NCBI GenBank assembly: GCA_002433805.1
Contig: DJIW01000093.1
Coordinates: forward strand, 1 to 13,262
Source of the DNA: Competibacteraceae bacterium UBA6584
Lineage (GTDB): Bacteria; Pseudomonadota; Gammaproteobacteria; Competibacterales; Competibacteraceae
Direction: 5' to 3'
DNA: 13,262 nt
Position numbers and translations under genes: made by a program. Positions 1-6,851 of the stretch are shown piece by piece; within the stretch, counting starts at the first letter, position 1, and the number at the start of each line of letters is the position of its first letter. The notes under the pieces are model-generated. The model did no database searches, was not told the DNA's origin, and saw nothing but the letters and a program-made list of their open reading frames with translations.

Positions 1-158
1 GATCGGCGGGGTTTATGAAGGGGAAAGGCTGGCGTGAACGCAACTCCAAGAAATGCAGAAGTAACTCATAAAAAATAATTTTAACAAAAAGTTAAAACTT
101 ATAAAGCAATAGTCCGCAGGATCGCGGCCAACGACCGATCCCGCGCGGACCGACCGGT
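1..158. other. Gene-free left edge downstream of nifQ
   Basis: No convincing gene is seen here. The stretch begins at a GATC and holds the 3' flank of nifQ. Two plus-strand frames open at the edge and stop at about positions 36 and 69, so the end of a plus-strand gene converging on nifQ cannot be excluded, but the few residues are not recognisable. Positions 61-110 are strikingly AT-rich against the GC-rich surroundings and contain a small inverted repeat, listed separately. Confidence 0.5.
79..97. terminator. AT-rich inverted repeat, possible terminator after nifQ
   Basis: A perfect 7-bp inverted repeat (TTTTAAC, five A, GTTAAAA) lies about 62-80 bp past the nifQ stop. It sits in an AT-rich patch. 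The stem has only one G-C pair, so it would be weak as an intrinsic terminator; it could equally be a binding site or part of a promoter for something left of the window. Confidence 0.25.
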
Positions 159-758
159 CTACTCTTCCGGGCCGAAGCACTTGGCGTAATCGCAACAGAC
201 CGCGCAAGACGGCGCGCGGCACAGATAAACGCCTTCCCGCTCGCAAAGCTGCTTGTACAAAAACTTTTTCCATTTCATGTCGCGGTCGTTCTTGGCCGCC
301 AGTGTCGGAAAATTGCGGGCCATCAACTCGCTCAAATCCCGGCGCGACCACAGACCCAAATCCTGCCAAAGATGATCGTTGGCCATGCAGCCGGTGGCGA
401 CGATCACGCTCATCCACGCCTCCGAACGATCCCGGCCCGCCCGGTGATCCGCTAGCAGAGCGATCAATTCGCCCTTTTCCTCCAACAGCCGCGCGTCCCA
501 GACCGGCGGCGGGCGATGGAGGGGCGGCAAAAAAGCTCCGGGAAAATGCCGGGCCTTCAACGCGGCGTATGCGTCCGGCGACAGTCCCAGACCGACCGGC
601 AGCGAACCTTGACCCACCAGTTGCGAAACCAGCATCCGCGCCAGTGCGTCGTCGTTGGTCAAACCCTGACGGCAGCTCATCAACCATCCGTAGATCGACG
701 CCAATCGGGCGGCGCGGAGCGCGGGCGATGCGGATGACAGGCCGGAAGGCGGCGACAT
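159..758 (-). CDS. nifQ: NifQ, molybdenum donor for FeMo-cofactor synthesis
   Basis: This 199-aa protein ends with the NifQ signature, Cys180-x4-Cys185-x2-Cys188-x5-Cys194 followed by Phe-Gly, with an extra Cys189 beside the third ligand. In the family these cysteines hold an Fe-S/Mo-Fe-S cluster, and NifQ supplies molybdenum to the NifEN/NifH step of FeMo-co assembly in the cytoplasm. Length is typical of the family. I chose the ATG at 758 over an in-frame TTG at 767, because an AGG sits about 9 bases upstream of the ATG and the ATG follows the preceding ferredoxin stop by 13 bases. It is the last gene of the nifB operon. Identification rests on the C-terminal motif and the nif context; the N-terminal half is poorly conserved in the family. 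Confidence 0.92.
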   Translation of the reverse strand: MSPPSGLSSASPALRAARLASIYGWLMSCRQGLTNDDALARMLVSQLVGQGSLPVGLGLSPDAYAALKARHFPGAFLPPLHRPPPVWDARLLEEKGELIALLADHRAGRDRSEAWMSVIVATGCMANDHLWQDLGLWSRRDLSELMARNFPTLAAKNDRDMKWKKFLYKQLCEREGVYLCRAPSCAVCCDYAKCFGPEE

Positions 759-771
759 GGCGGGCAACCTG

Positions 772-1119
772 TCAGTATTCCACCAGAATGTCTTCGTCGC
801 GGACGATCATCTGACAGGCCAGCCGCCAGGGCGGCGGGATGTCGTCCACCAATATTTGGCTGATCTGCTCATCGGTCAGCTTGCCCAACTGCTTGAGCAG
901 GTTGCGCTCCTTTTCAGTCGGCGGCCCGCCCATCCGGTGTTTTTTGTCCAGACTGCTGACCTTCACCAGACAGGTGCCGCACTCGCCGTCCTGGCAATCG
1001 AAACTGATCGGAATCTTGTTGGCCTTGGCGATTTTCAGCACGGTATCGATGTGGCTGCCCGCCGTGGCGTACACGGTTTTGGTTTTATGGTCGGGGTTTG
1101 AAAAGGTGATCAAGGGCAT
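772..1119 (-). CDS. [2Fe-2S] ferredoxin resembling Shethna protein II (FeSII)
   Basis: This 115-aa ferredoxin carries the plant-type [2Fe-2S] ligands Cys42-x4-Cys47-x2-Cys50 and Cys102 (in Leu-Ala-Cys-Gln). Unlike an ordinary ferredoxin it has a long insert, about residues 57-97, between the third and fourth cysteines. This insert includes Thr-Glu-Lys-Glu-Arg-Asn and Leu-Gly-Lys-Leu, which I recall in nearly the same form in the Azotobacter vinelandii FeSII protein, and the protein ends Asp-Glu-Asp-Ile-Leu-Val-Glu. FeSII binds oxidised nitrogenase components and protects them reversibly from O2. That role is inferred here; a simple electron carrier is the alternative. The ATG at 1119 has a GGGAGG ribosome site about 8 bases upstream. 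It lies 39 bp after the preceding ferredoxin and 13 bp before nifQ, so it is almost certainly co-transcribed with nifB. Confidence 0.82.
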   Translation of the reverse strand: MPLITFSNPDHKTKTVYATAGSHIDTVLKIAKANKIPISFDCQDGECGTCLVKVSSLDKKHRMGGPPTEKERNLLKQLGKLTDEQISQILVDDIPPPWRLACQMIVRDEDILVEY

Positions 1120-1158
1120 GAAACAGCCTCCCAGAGAGGGGAAAGAAAGAAGAAACAG

Positions 1159-1443
1159 TCAGGCCGGACGGACAGTCACATCGCCTAATACCTGCGCCTG
1201 ACACGCCAAGCGCAGGTCGCGTCCGGCCAGATGTTCCTTGAGAATTCGAGACTCCAACACCGACGGCTGGCTCAGGTTGTCCATGCCCTCGATCACCTTC
1301 ATCAAGCAAGTGCCGCAATCGCCCTCGCGACAGCCGTAAACGATCCCGGAGTTGATCTTGTCGGAAATTTCGATGACTCGGGTTCCCGCCGGCACGGTGG
1401 CGGTGATGTCGACATCCGCAAAAGTCAGTTTTGCTCTAGCCAT
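1159..1443 (-). CDS. Plant-type [2Fe-2S] ferredoxin of the nif operon
   Basis: A 94-aa protein with the [2Fe-2S] ferredoxin fold pattern: Cys38-x4-Cys43-x2-Cys46 in the context Gly-Cys-Arg-Glu-Gly-Asp-Cys-Gly-Thr-Cys, and Cys81 in Arg-Leu-Ala-Cys-Gln. The length is normal for a small soluble ferredoxin and there is no signal peptide, so it acts in the cytoplasm. It resembles the nif-associated [2Fe-2S] ferredoxins of Azotobacter and Rhodobacter (FdxD/FdI type); the exact orthologue cannot be named from sequence reading alone. It lies 15 bp after the 4Fe-4S ferredoxin gene and 39 bp before the FeSII-like gene. Its likely job is electron delivery to nitrogenase or to cofactor assembly, inferred from context. 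Confidence 0.85.
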   Translation of the reverse strand: MARAKLTFADVDITATVPAGTRVIEISDKINSGIVYGCREGDCGTCLMKVIEGMDNLSQPSVLESRILKEHLAGRDLRLACQAQVLGDVTVRPA

Positions 1444-1458
1444 GAAGGGCGCTCTTAG

Positions 1459-1722
1459 TTAGGAAGAAGAAAAGACCGATAAATCGGCCGGCAATCCGGT
1501 CAGCGAACCGGGCGGGTTCAAGGGTTGACCGGCGGCATCGACGATGGCGCCTTCCACCGGACAAATGCTGGCGCACTGCGGGTCGGCGTAATCGCCGACG
1601 CATTCGGTACATCGGGCCGCCTCGATTTGAAAATGCGGCGCGGCGGCGGAAATCGCCTGTTGCGGACACAACGGCAGACAGCCCCAACAGTTGGTGCAAA
1701 GGGCGACGATGCGAAACGCCAT
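1459..1722 (-). CDS. fdxN: FdxN-type 2x[4Fe-4S] ferredoxin
   Basis: This 87-aa protein has two 4Fe-4S cluster motifs: Cys9-x2-Cys12-x2-Cys15-x3-Cys19-Pro, and Cys38-x2-Cys41-x8-Cys50-x3-Cys54-Pro. The longer x8 spacing of the second motif, with Gly-Asp-Tyr-Ala-Asp-Pro-Gln, is characteristic of nif-associated FdxN ferredoxins. It is known in other diazotrophs as an electron donor to NifB-cofactor synthesis and to nitrogenase. The gene begins 9 bp after the nifB stop, the usual nifB-fdxN pairing, so translational coupling is likely. The C-terminal 25 or so residues after the second cluster (Pro- and Ser-rich) are not conserved and carry no motif I recognise. Confidence 0.88.
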   Translation of the reverse strand: MAFRIVALCTNCWGCLPLCPQQAISAAAPHFQIEAARCTECVGDYADPQCASICPVEGAIVDAAGQPLNPPGSLTGLPADLSVFSSS

Positions 1723-1731
1723 GACGTTCCC

Positions 1732-3165
1732 TCACGCGCAAAGGGCGTCGCCGGCGGGGGGAGCCGCGCCCTGGAGGCGATCGCGCCATTCGGCGTACAC
1801 CGCCAGCAGCGCGTCGATGATCGGCTCGCCAGCCCGCTCGCTGTTGGGTGAAATGGCGGCGTCTTCCAAGGCCCGCCACGGCTCGAAGCCGATGCGGGCG
1901 CACAGCAAAATCGTGCAATCGTGGAGCGCCGCTACCGCGCCAGTCAGTGCGGGCGCGGCGTCGCCGCACGTCACTGGGCCACTGCAATAACGGTCGAGCG
2001 CGCGCCGCTCCGCCAGTCGCGCCCCCATCGGCGATACGTCGAATACCAAAAATTCGCGCGCGTGGCCGAAGTGGGCGTCGACGGTGCGGCCGTCGTTGCT
2101 GGCGACCGCTATCCGCAGCGGCTCGCCTCGCGCGGCGCGCGGCCGCTGGGCCGATGACGGCGCGAGCGGCGTCGGATGATGCAGTTGCGAGTGAAGCGCG
2201 ATGCGGCGTTCGATGGCGGCGCGCACCGCCGTCCGTTTCGCCACGGCCGCTTGCCAATCCACCGTCGTGGCGGCGACTTTTTCCATGGAAAATTCCGCGC
2301 CGCGATCCTGGCCGATCAGCCCCACCGCGTCGGCGCGGCACTGCTGGCAGTGGTTCATCATGCCGGTGGCGCCGCCTTCGTCGGCGCAAGCGGTCTGCAA
2401 GGTCCGCAGCTGTTCGGCGCTTGGTTCTGGCTGGCCGGTGAGGCCAAAATAAGTCCCGTGTTCCGGCCGGGCAATCAGCGGCATGATGTTATGCAGGAAC
2501 GCGCCCTTGGCGGTGACCGCCCGGTGAACTTCGCGCAGGTGCTCGTCGTTGACGCCCGGTATCAACACCGAATTGACCTTCACTAAAATCCCGCGCTCGA
2601 CTAGCATCGCCAAGCCTTGCTGCTGTTGAGCGATCAAGATTTCCGCCGCTTTACGGCCCCGGATCCGGCGGTGATTCCAAAAAATCCACGGATAGATGCG
2701 CGCCCCGATGTCGGGATCGAGACAATTGATGGTGATGGTGACGTGGCCGATGCGGTATTTGACCAGCTCGTCCACCTGTTCCGGCAGCGCCAGCCCGTTG
2801 GTGGACACGCACAAGGTTAAATCGGGCGCTTTTGCCGCCAGGGCGCGAAAGGTGGCGAACAACCGTTCGGGATTGGCCAGAGGATCGCCGGGGCCCGCCA
2901 CGCCGACCACCGCCAGATGCGGGATCGCCGCGCCCACCGCCAAGGCTTTTTGCACCGCCTGTTCGGGATTCAGCACTTCCGAAACCACGCCGGGGCGGGA
3001 TTCGTTGGAACAGTCGTACTTGCGGTTGCAGTAATGGCATTGAATGTTGCAAGACGGCGCGACCGCCAGATGCAGGCGGGCGAAATGGCGGTGCGCCTGT
3101 TCGGAGTAGCAGGGGTGAAGCGCGATCCGCGCGCCGGTGCTGGTCGGCTGGCTGGTCGTTTCCAT
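1732..3165 (-). CDS. nifB: NifB, FeMo-cofactor precursor (NifB-co) synthase
   Basis: A 477-aa radical-SAM protein. The N-terminus has the family hallmark His-Pro-Cys19, then Cys39-x3-Cys43-x2-Cys46 (context Cys-Asn-Ile-Gln-Cys-His-Tyr-Cys-Asn-Arg-Lys-Tyr) that binds the SAM-cleaving 4Fe-4S cluster. Near residue 273 is His-Cys-x2-Cys-Arg-Ala-Asp-Ala-Val-Gly, another NifB landmark that holds an accessory cluster. After a linker, residues from about 350 form a NifX/NafY-like domain (Ile-Ala-Val-Ala-Ser-x-Asp-Gly, His-Phe-Gly-His-Ala). NifB fuses two 4Fe-4S units with a SAM-derived carbide to make the 8Fe core of FeMo-co. It is the first gene of a five-gene operon that ends with nifQ, and is preceded by a NifA/sigma-54 promoter. 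Full length, no truncation seen. Confidence 0.98.
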   Translation of the reverse strand: METTSQPTSTGARIALHPCYSEQAHRHFARLHLAVAPSCNIQCHYCNRKYDCSNESRPGVVSEVLNPEQAVQKALAVGAAIPHLAVVGVAGPGDPLANPERLFATFRALAAKAPDLTLCVSTNGLALPEQVDELVKYRIGHVTITINCLDPDIGARIYPWIFWNHRRIRGRKAAEILIAQQQQGLAMLVERGILVKVNSVLIPGVNDEHLREVHRAVTAKGAFLHNIMPLIARPEHGTYFGLTGQPEPSAEQLRTLQTACADEGGATGMMNHCQQCRADAVGLIGQDRGAEFSMEKVAATTVDWQAAVAKRTAVRAAIERRIALHSQLHHPTPLAPSSAQRPRAARGEPLRIAVASNDGRTVDAHFGHAREFLVFDVSPMGARLAERRALDRYCSGPVTCGDAAPALTGAVAALHDCTILLCARIGFEPWRALEDAAISPNSERAGEPIIDALLAVYAEWRDRLQGAAPPAGDALCA

Positions 3166-3233
3166 AGGCGTTCCCCGAAAAAGTCTGAAATCGGTAAGCG
3201 ACCCCTCGCGGGCGGCGCGGATGGAAGAACGTT

Positions 3234-3250
3234 TTGCAACCGGCGTGCCT
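3234..3250 (-). promoter_or_regulatory. Sigma-54 (-24/-12) promoter of the nifB operon
   Basis: Read on the minus strand the site is AGGCAC-GCCGG-TTGCA. The invariant GG (3249-3248) and GC (3237-3236) are separated by exactly 10 bases, as RpoN holoenzyme requires. It matches the TGGCAC-N5-TTGC consensus except for the first base. Transcription would start near 3225, leaving a leader of about 60 nt before the nifB ATG at 3165. Confidence 0.9.
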
Positions 3251-3300
3251 GATCAGAAATATTTTTTAACTATTTGTATTAATTGATTTATTTAGAATGA
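3251..3300. promoter_or_regulatory. AT-rich spacer, possible IHF bending region
   Basis: The 50 bases between the sigma-54 promoter and the NifA sites are strongly AT-rich in an otherwise GC-rich window. Integration host factor commonly bends DNA at this location in nif promoters. The closest match is AATCAA on the minus strand (3288-3283), but the downstream TTR half of the IHF consensus is not conserved, so the site is only a suggestion. Confidence 0.35.
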
Positions 3301-3312
3301 GAATCGGGGCGC

Positions 3313-3328
3313 TGTGGTTTTTATTACA
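3313..3328. promoter_or_regulatory. NifA upstream activator sequence, proximal
   Basis: A perfect TGT-N10-ACA motif (TGT at 3313-3315, ACA at 3326-3328). Its centre is about 71 bp upstream of the -24 element, about 95 bp from the predicted start, a normal position for NifA activation of a sigma-54 promoter. Confidence 0.85.
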
Positions 3329-3344
3329 CGATCAGACGCGGGTT

Positions 3345-3360
3345 TGTCGGCAACGGTACA
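3345..3360. promoter_or_regulatory. NifA upstream activator sequence, distal
   Basis: A second perfect TGT-N10-ACA (TGT 3345-3347, ACA 3358-3360). It is 32 bp from the first copy, about three helical turns, so both sites face the same side of the DNA. It overlaps a 7-bp inverted repeat, CAACGGT/ACCGTTG (3351-3367), whose meaning is unknown. Confidence 0.85.
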
Positions 3361-3574
3361 ACCGTTGTCGGTACGCGGTCGGAAGACGCGGCGCGCGAGC
3401 GATGGACCCTCAAAACAAGATCGAGGGTAAGCGTACGGTTTGAACATCTTGAGATCTGTGAAGACGGCCAGAATCGGACCGTCACACCGGAAGCGAAACT
3501 GCCATTGAAACCGGCGTTCGATCGTTGACCGAGCGGCCCGGCAAGCGATGCGCGCTCGGCGCCTCTGGCTGCGC
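3361..3574. other. Intergenic DNA between pump gene and nif control region
   Basis: No gene is supported in this stretch. Minus-strand frames continue through it, but they are unlike any protein I know and overlap the end of the pump gene. I see no convincing intrinsic terminator for the pump operon, only short GC-rich pairings around 3551-3575 with no U-run. Confidence 0.4.
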
Positions 3575-6500
3575 TCAGTTTTTTCCGGCCGCAAAATCCG
3601 CCTCGGTTCCGGTCGCCAGCCGTTTGGCGACCGGACCGCACCAGCGCCAGAAGAAGGCTGGCGTGTAAACAAGATCGAGCAGGGTCGAGGTGATTAGGCC
3701 GGCCAGCATCACCACGGCCATCGGCTGGAGAATTTCCTTGCCCGGCTCGCCGGCGGCGATGGCTAGCGGGATCAAGCCCAGCGCGGCTGTGGTCGTCGTC
3801 ATCAGCACCGGCACCAAGCGCTCGAGAGACCCGCGCACGATCATCGCTTTACCGAAGGTCTCGCCTTCGCGCCGCATCAGGTGCAGGTAATGATTGATCA
3901 TCATGATGCCGTTGCGCAGCGAAATACCGGTCAGGGTGATGAATCCCATCAGACTAGCAATAGAAAAGACCCCGGTCGTGAACCAAATCACCGCAACTGC
4001 GCCGACCGCCGCCTGCGGGATGTTCATCAAGATACAGACCACGATCCGATGCGACCGGAAGTGGTTGTAGAGAATCGCGTACATCAGCAGCAGGGACACT
4101 GCGGACAGCAGGCCGATGACGCGGGTAGCCTGCTGCTGCGCCTCGAACTGGCCCCCGTAGGTGATGAAATAGCCGGCGGGCAACCGAACGCGCGCCTCGA
4201 TGGCCCGCTGGAGATCGGCGATCACGCCGCCGAGGTCGCGCCCGGCGACGTTGGCCTGAACCGCGATGCGGCGCTGGCCGTTTTCGCGCAGCACCTGGTT
4301 TGGTCCCACGCCCGCGATCACGTCGGCGACGGCGCGCAGCGGTACCTTGGCTCCGGTGGGCGTATCGATCAGCATGTCGGCCAGGGCCTGCTCGTCGCCC
4401 CGATACTCGTCGTTCAGTTTCACCGCGACGTCGAAGGTCTTTTGGCCGTCCAGCACCTCGGTAACGGTCTTGCCGTACAGGGCAGCTTCCAGCGTCCGCG
4501 CCAGATCGCCCACCTGAAGGCCGTAGAGCTTGGCGGAGTCGCGGTGGATCTGAATGCGGATTTGCGGGATAAGCACCTGTTTTTCGACGAAGACATCGGT
4601 CGTGCCGGGCACCGTCGCCATCGCCGCGCGCACCTCCTCAGCCTTCGCCCGCAGTGTCGCCAGATCGTCGCCGAACACCTTGACGGCGATTTGGGCGTTC
4701 ACGCCGGAGAGCAGGTGGTCGAGGCGGTGCGAGATGGGCTGCCCGACGTTGACGACCATGCCGGGAAAGCGGCCGAGCCGCTCGCGGATTTCGGCGAGCA
4801 CCGCCGGCTGGGTTCGGCCGCCAGGCCGAAAATCCACCTCCAACTCCGAGGAGTGCACCCCTTCGGCGTGTTCGTCCAGCTCCGCGCGGCCGGTGCGACG
4901 GCTGACCAGCGCCACTTCGCCGATGGCCAACAACTCCTTCTCGGCCAGCGCGCCGATCCGGTTGCTTTCCGACAGCGAGGTGCCCGGCGCGGCGATCAGG
5001 GTGACCGTGATGGTGCCTTCGTTGAACGGCGGCAGAAACTCGCGGCCCAGTTGCAGCGCCGCCGCGAGAGCGACCAGCGCCAGCCCGTAAAACGCGCCCA
5101 TGACCAGAGCGGGATGGCGCAGCGTGAAGTCGAGCTGGACCCGGTCGATGGCTTTCAGCCGACGCACGATCCAAGAATCGGCCGCCTCACCGCCGCGGAA
5201 GGTCAGCCCCCGCCCTTCGAGCCGGTCGCGGACCCCATCGAAATAGCGGCTCAGCAGCGTCGCCGCCAGCGCGGGCGTCACGGTCAGCGACACGGCCAGC
5301 GAAGCGAGAACCGACACGATGTAGGCGATGCCCATGGGCGCGAAGATGCGCCCCTCGATCCCGCTCAACTGGAACAGCGGGACGAAGACGATGACCATCA
5401 GAACCGTGGCGTAAACCAGCGTGGAGCGCACTTCGTTGGAGGCGTCATAGATGACGCGCAGCGGGTTCAGCCGCTGTTGCGCCGGCCGGGCGGCATTCTC
5501 GCGCAAGCGGCGAAAGACGTTCTCGATGTCGATGATCGAATCGTCCACCAGCTCGCCGATGGCGATGGCTAGACCGCCCAAGGTCATGGTATTGATGCCG
5601 ATGCCGGCGAACTTGAAGACGATGAAGGTGACGATAAGCGAGAGCGGAATGGCGATCAGCGAGATCAGCGTCGTCCGGGCGTTGAGCAGGAACAGGACCA
5701 GCACGACAGCGACCAGGATGGCGGCGTCGCGCATGACCTCGATCACGTTGGCGATGCTGGCCTCGATGAAATGCTGCTGGCGGAACACGTTGTCGTCCAA
5801 TTCCACGGCTGGAGGCAGCGTGGCGCGAATCTCGGCCATGGCTTTTTCGATGGTCCGGGTCAGCGCGAGCGTATCTTGGCCCGGCTGTTTCGACACCATG
5901 ACGATCACGGCGGGTTGGCCGTCGATCGAGGCGTCGCCGCGCTTGACCTGGACGCCTTCCAGCACCCGCGCCACGTTGCCCACCGTGAGCGGCGTCCCTT
6001 CGCGGGTCGTCACCACGGCGTCGGCGAACTCGGCGATGGTTCGGACGCGCCCGATGTTGCGGACCAGAAACTCCTGGCTCTGTTTTTCGATGAAACCGCC
6101 GGTGCTGTTTTCGTTGGCGTTGGCGACGGCGCGCTCGACCTCCTCCAGAGTCAAGTTGTAGGCGCGCAGCTTTTCGGGGTCGACCTGCACCTGATACTGC
6201 AAGCGGCCGCCGCCGATGGGGATGGCGTTGGCCACGCCGGGGATCGACAGCAGGCGCGGTCGCACCGTCCAGTCGGCCAGCAGGCGCAATTGCACCGGCG
6301 GGACGGTCTCGCTTTTCAGGCCGATCAGCATGATTTCGCCCATGATGGAGGAAATCGGCCCCATCCGCGGCTCGACCTTGGCGGGCAGGCGGTCGCGGGT
6401 GGCGGCGAGCTTTTCGCCGACCAGTTGCCGCGCCAGGTAAATGTCCTGGCCCCAGCCGAATTCCACGAACACGATGGACAGGCCGACGGCGGACACCGAA

Positions 6501-6748
6501 CGGACCCGCTGCACCCCGGTCGAGCCGTTGAGGGCGGTTTCGATGGGAAAGGTGACCAGCGTCTCCACCTCTTCGGGCGCCAGGCCTTCGGCTTCGGTCA
6601 GCACCGTGACCTGGGGCCGGTTGAGATCGGGCAGCACGTCCACCGGCAATCTCGCCATCTCGTAGAGGCCGTAGAGCGTGAGCGCGAACGCCGCCGCCAG
6701 CACAAAGAGGCGGTTTTTGATCGAGAAATGGATAAGCTGTTGGATCAT
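3575..6748 (-). CDS. CzcA/CusA-family heavy-metal efflux RND pump
   Basis: A 1057-aa inner-membrane pump of the heavy-metal efflux (HME) branch of RND transporters, normal in length. It has the N-terminal helix (Met-Ile-Gln-Gln-Leu-Ile, then a hydrophobic run), two large periplasmic regions and twelve expected membrane helices. The TM4 proton-relay segment reads Ala-Ile-Gly-Glu-Leu-Val-Asp402-Asp403-Ser-Ile-Ile-Asp407-Ile-Glu409-Asn. It lacks the first Asp of the CzcA motif (DFGxxxDGA) and has Asp-Ser where CusA has Ala-Ala, so it is neither classical Czc nor Cus; I recall this form as the HME5 group. The position matching a CusA copper-binding Met (Asp-Met-Leu-Ser-x-Gly) is His here (Asp-His-Leu-Leu-Ser-Gly), which argues against a Cu/Ag methionine relay. 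The frame stays open upstream to 7279, but real homology starts at the 6748 ATG. Substrate unknown. Confidence 0.94.
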   Translation of the reverse strand: MIQQLIHFSIKNRLFVLAAAFALTLYGLYEMARLPVDVLPDLNRPQVTVLTEAEGLAPEEVETLVTFPIETALNGSTGVQRVRSVSAVGLSIVFVEFGWGQDIYLARQLVGEKLAATRDRLPAKVEPRMGPISSIMGEIMLIGLKSETVPPVQLRLLADWTVRPRLLSIPGVANAIPIGGGRLQYQVQVDPEKLRAYNLTLEEVERAVANANENSTGGFIEKQSQEFLVRNIGRVRTIAEFADAVVTTREGTPLTVGNVARVLEGVQVKRGDASIDGQPAVIVMVSKQPGQDTLALTRTIEKAMAEIRATLPPAVELDDNVFRQQHFIEASIANVIEVMRDAAILVAVVLVLFLLNARTTLISLIAIPLSLIVTFIVFKFAGIGINTMTLGGLAIAIGELVDDSIIDIENVFRRLRENAARPAQQRLNPLRVIYDASNEVRSTLVYATVLMVIVFVPLFQLSGIEGRIFAPMGIAYIVSVLASLAVSLTVTPALAATLLSRYFDGVRDRLEGRGLTFRGGEAADSWIVRRLKAIDRVQLDFTLRHPALVMGAFYGLALVALAAALQLGREFLPPFNEGTITVTLIAAPGTSLSESNRIGALAEKELLAIGEVALVSRRTGRAELDEHAEGVHSSELEVDFRPGGRTQPAVLAEIRERLGRFPGMVVNVGQPISHRLDHLLSGVNAQIAVKVFGDDLATLRAKAEEVRAAMATVPGTTDVFVEKQVLIPQIRIQIHRDSAKLYGLQVGDLARTLEAALYGKTVTEVLDGQKTFDVAVKLNDEYRGDEQALADMLIDTPTGAKVPLRAVADVIAGVGPNQVLRENGQRRIAVQANVAGRDLGGVIADLQRAIEARVRLPAGYFITYGGQFEAQQQATRVIGLLSAVSLLLMYAILYNHFRSHRIVVCILMNIPQAAVGAVAVIWFTTGVFSIASLMGFITLTGISLRNGIMMINHYLHLMRREGETFGKAMIVRGSLERLVPVLMTTTTAALGLIPLAIAAGEPGKEILQPMAVVMLAGLITSTLLDLVYTPAFFWRWCGPVAKRLATGTEADFAAGKN

Positions 6749-6851
6749 GGCCGCGCGGTGGCCACCCCCTCGGGATGGGGCTGGCGGGGCGAATGGGCGG
6801 GTTTGGCGCGCTCGCGCCCGCCGAGGGCGCGGGCATCCGACGTGTGGCGCA

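Noticed and set aside
1..69. Possible 3' end of a plus-strand gene at the left edge
   Set aside because: Only about 22 residues are visible in the longest frame, which is too little to support a gene.
13..687. 224-aa minus-strand frame across nifQ
   Set aside because: Overlaps nifQ in another frame and runs into the AT-rich flank; Arg/Gly-rich composition without a domain.
3881..5572. 563-aa open frame on the plus strand opposite the pump gene
   Set aside because: It is a His/Gln/Asp/Arg-rich antisense shadow typical of GC-rich genes, with no domain pattern; the minus-strand pump is unmistakable.
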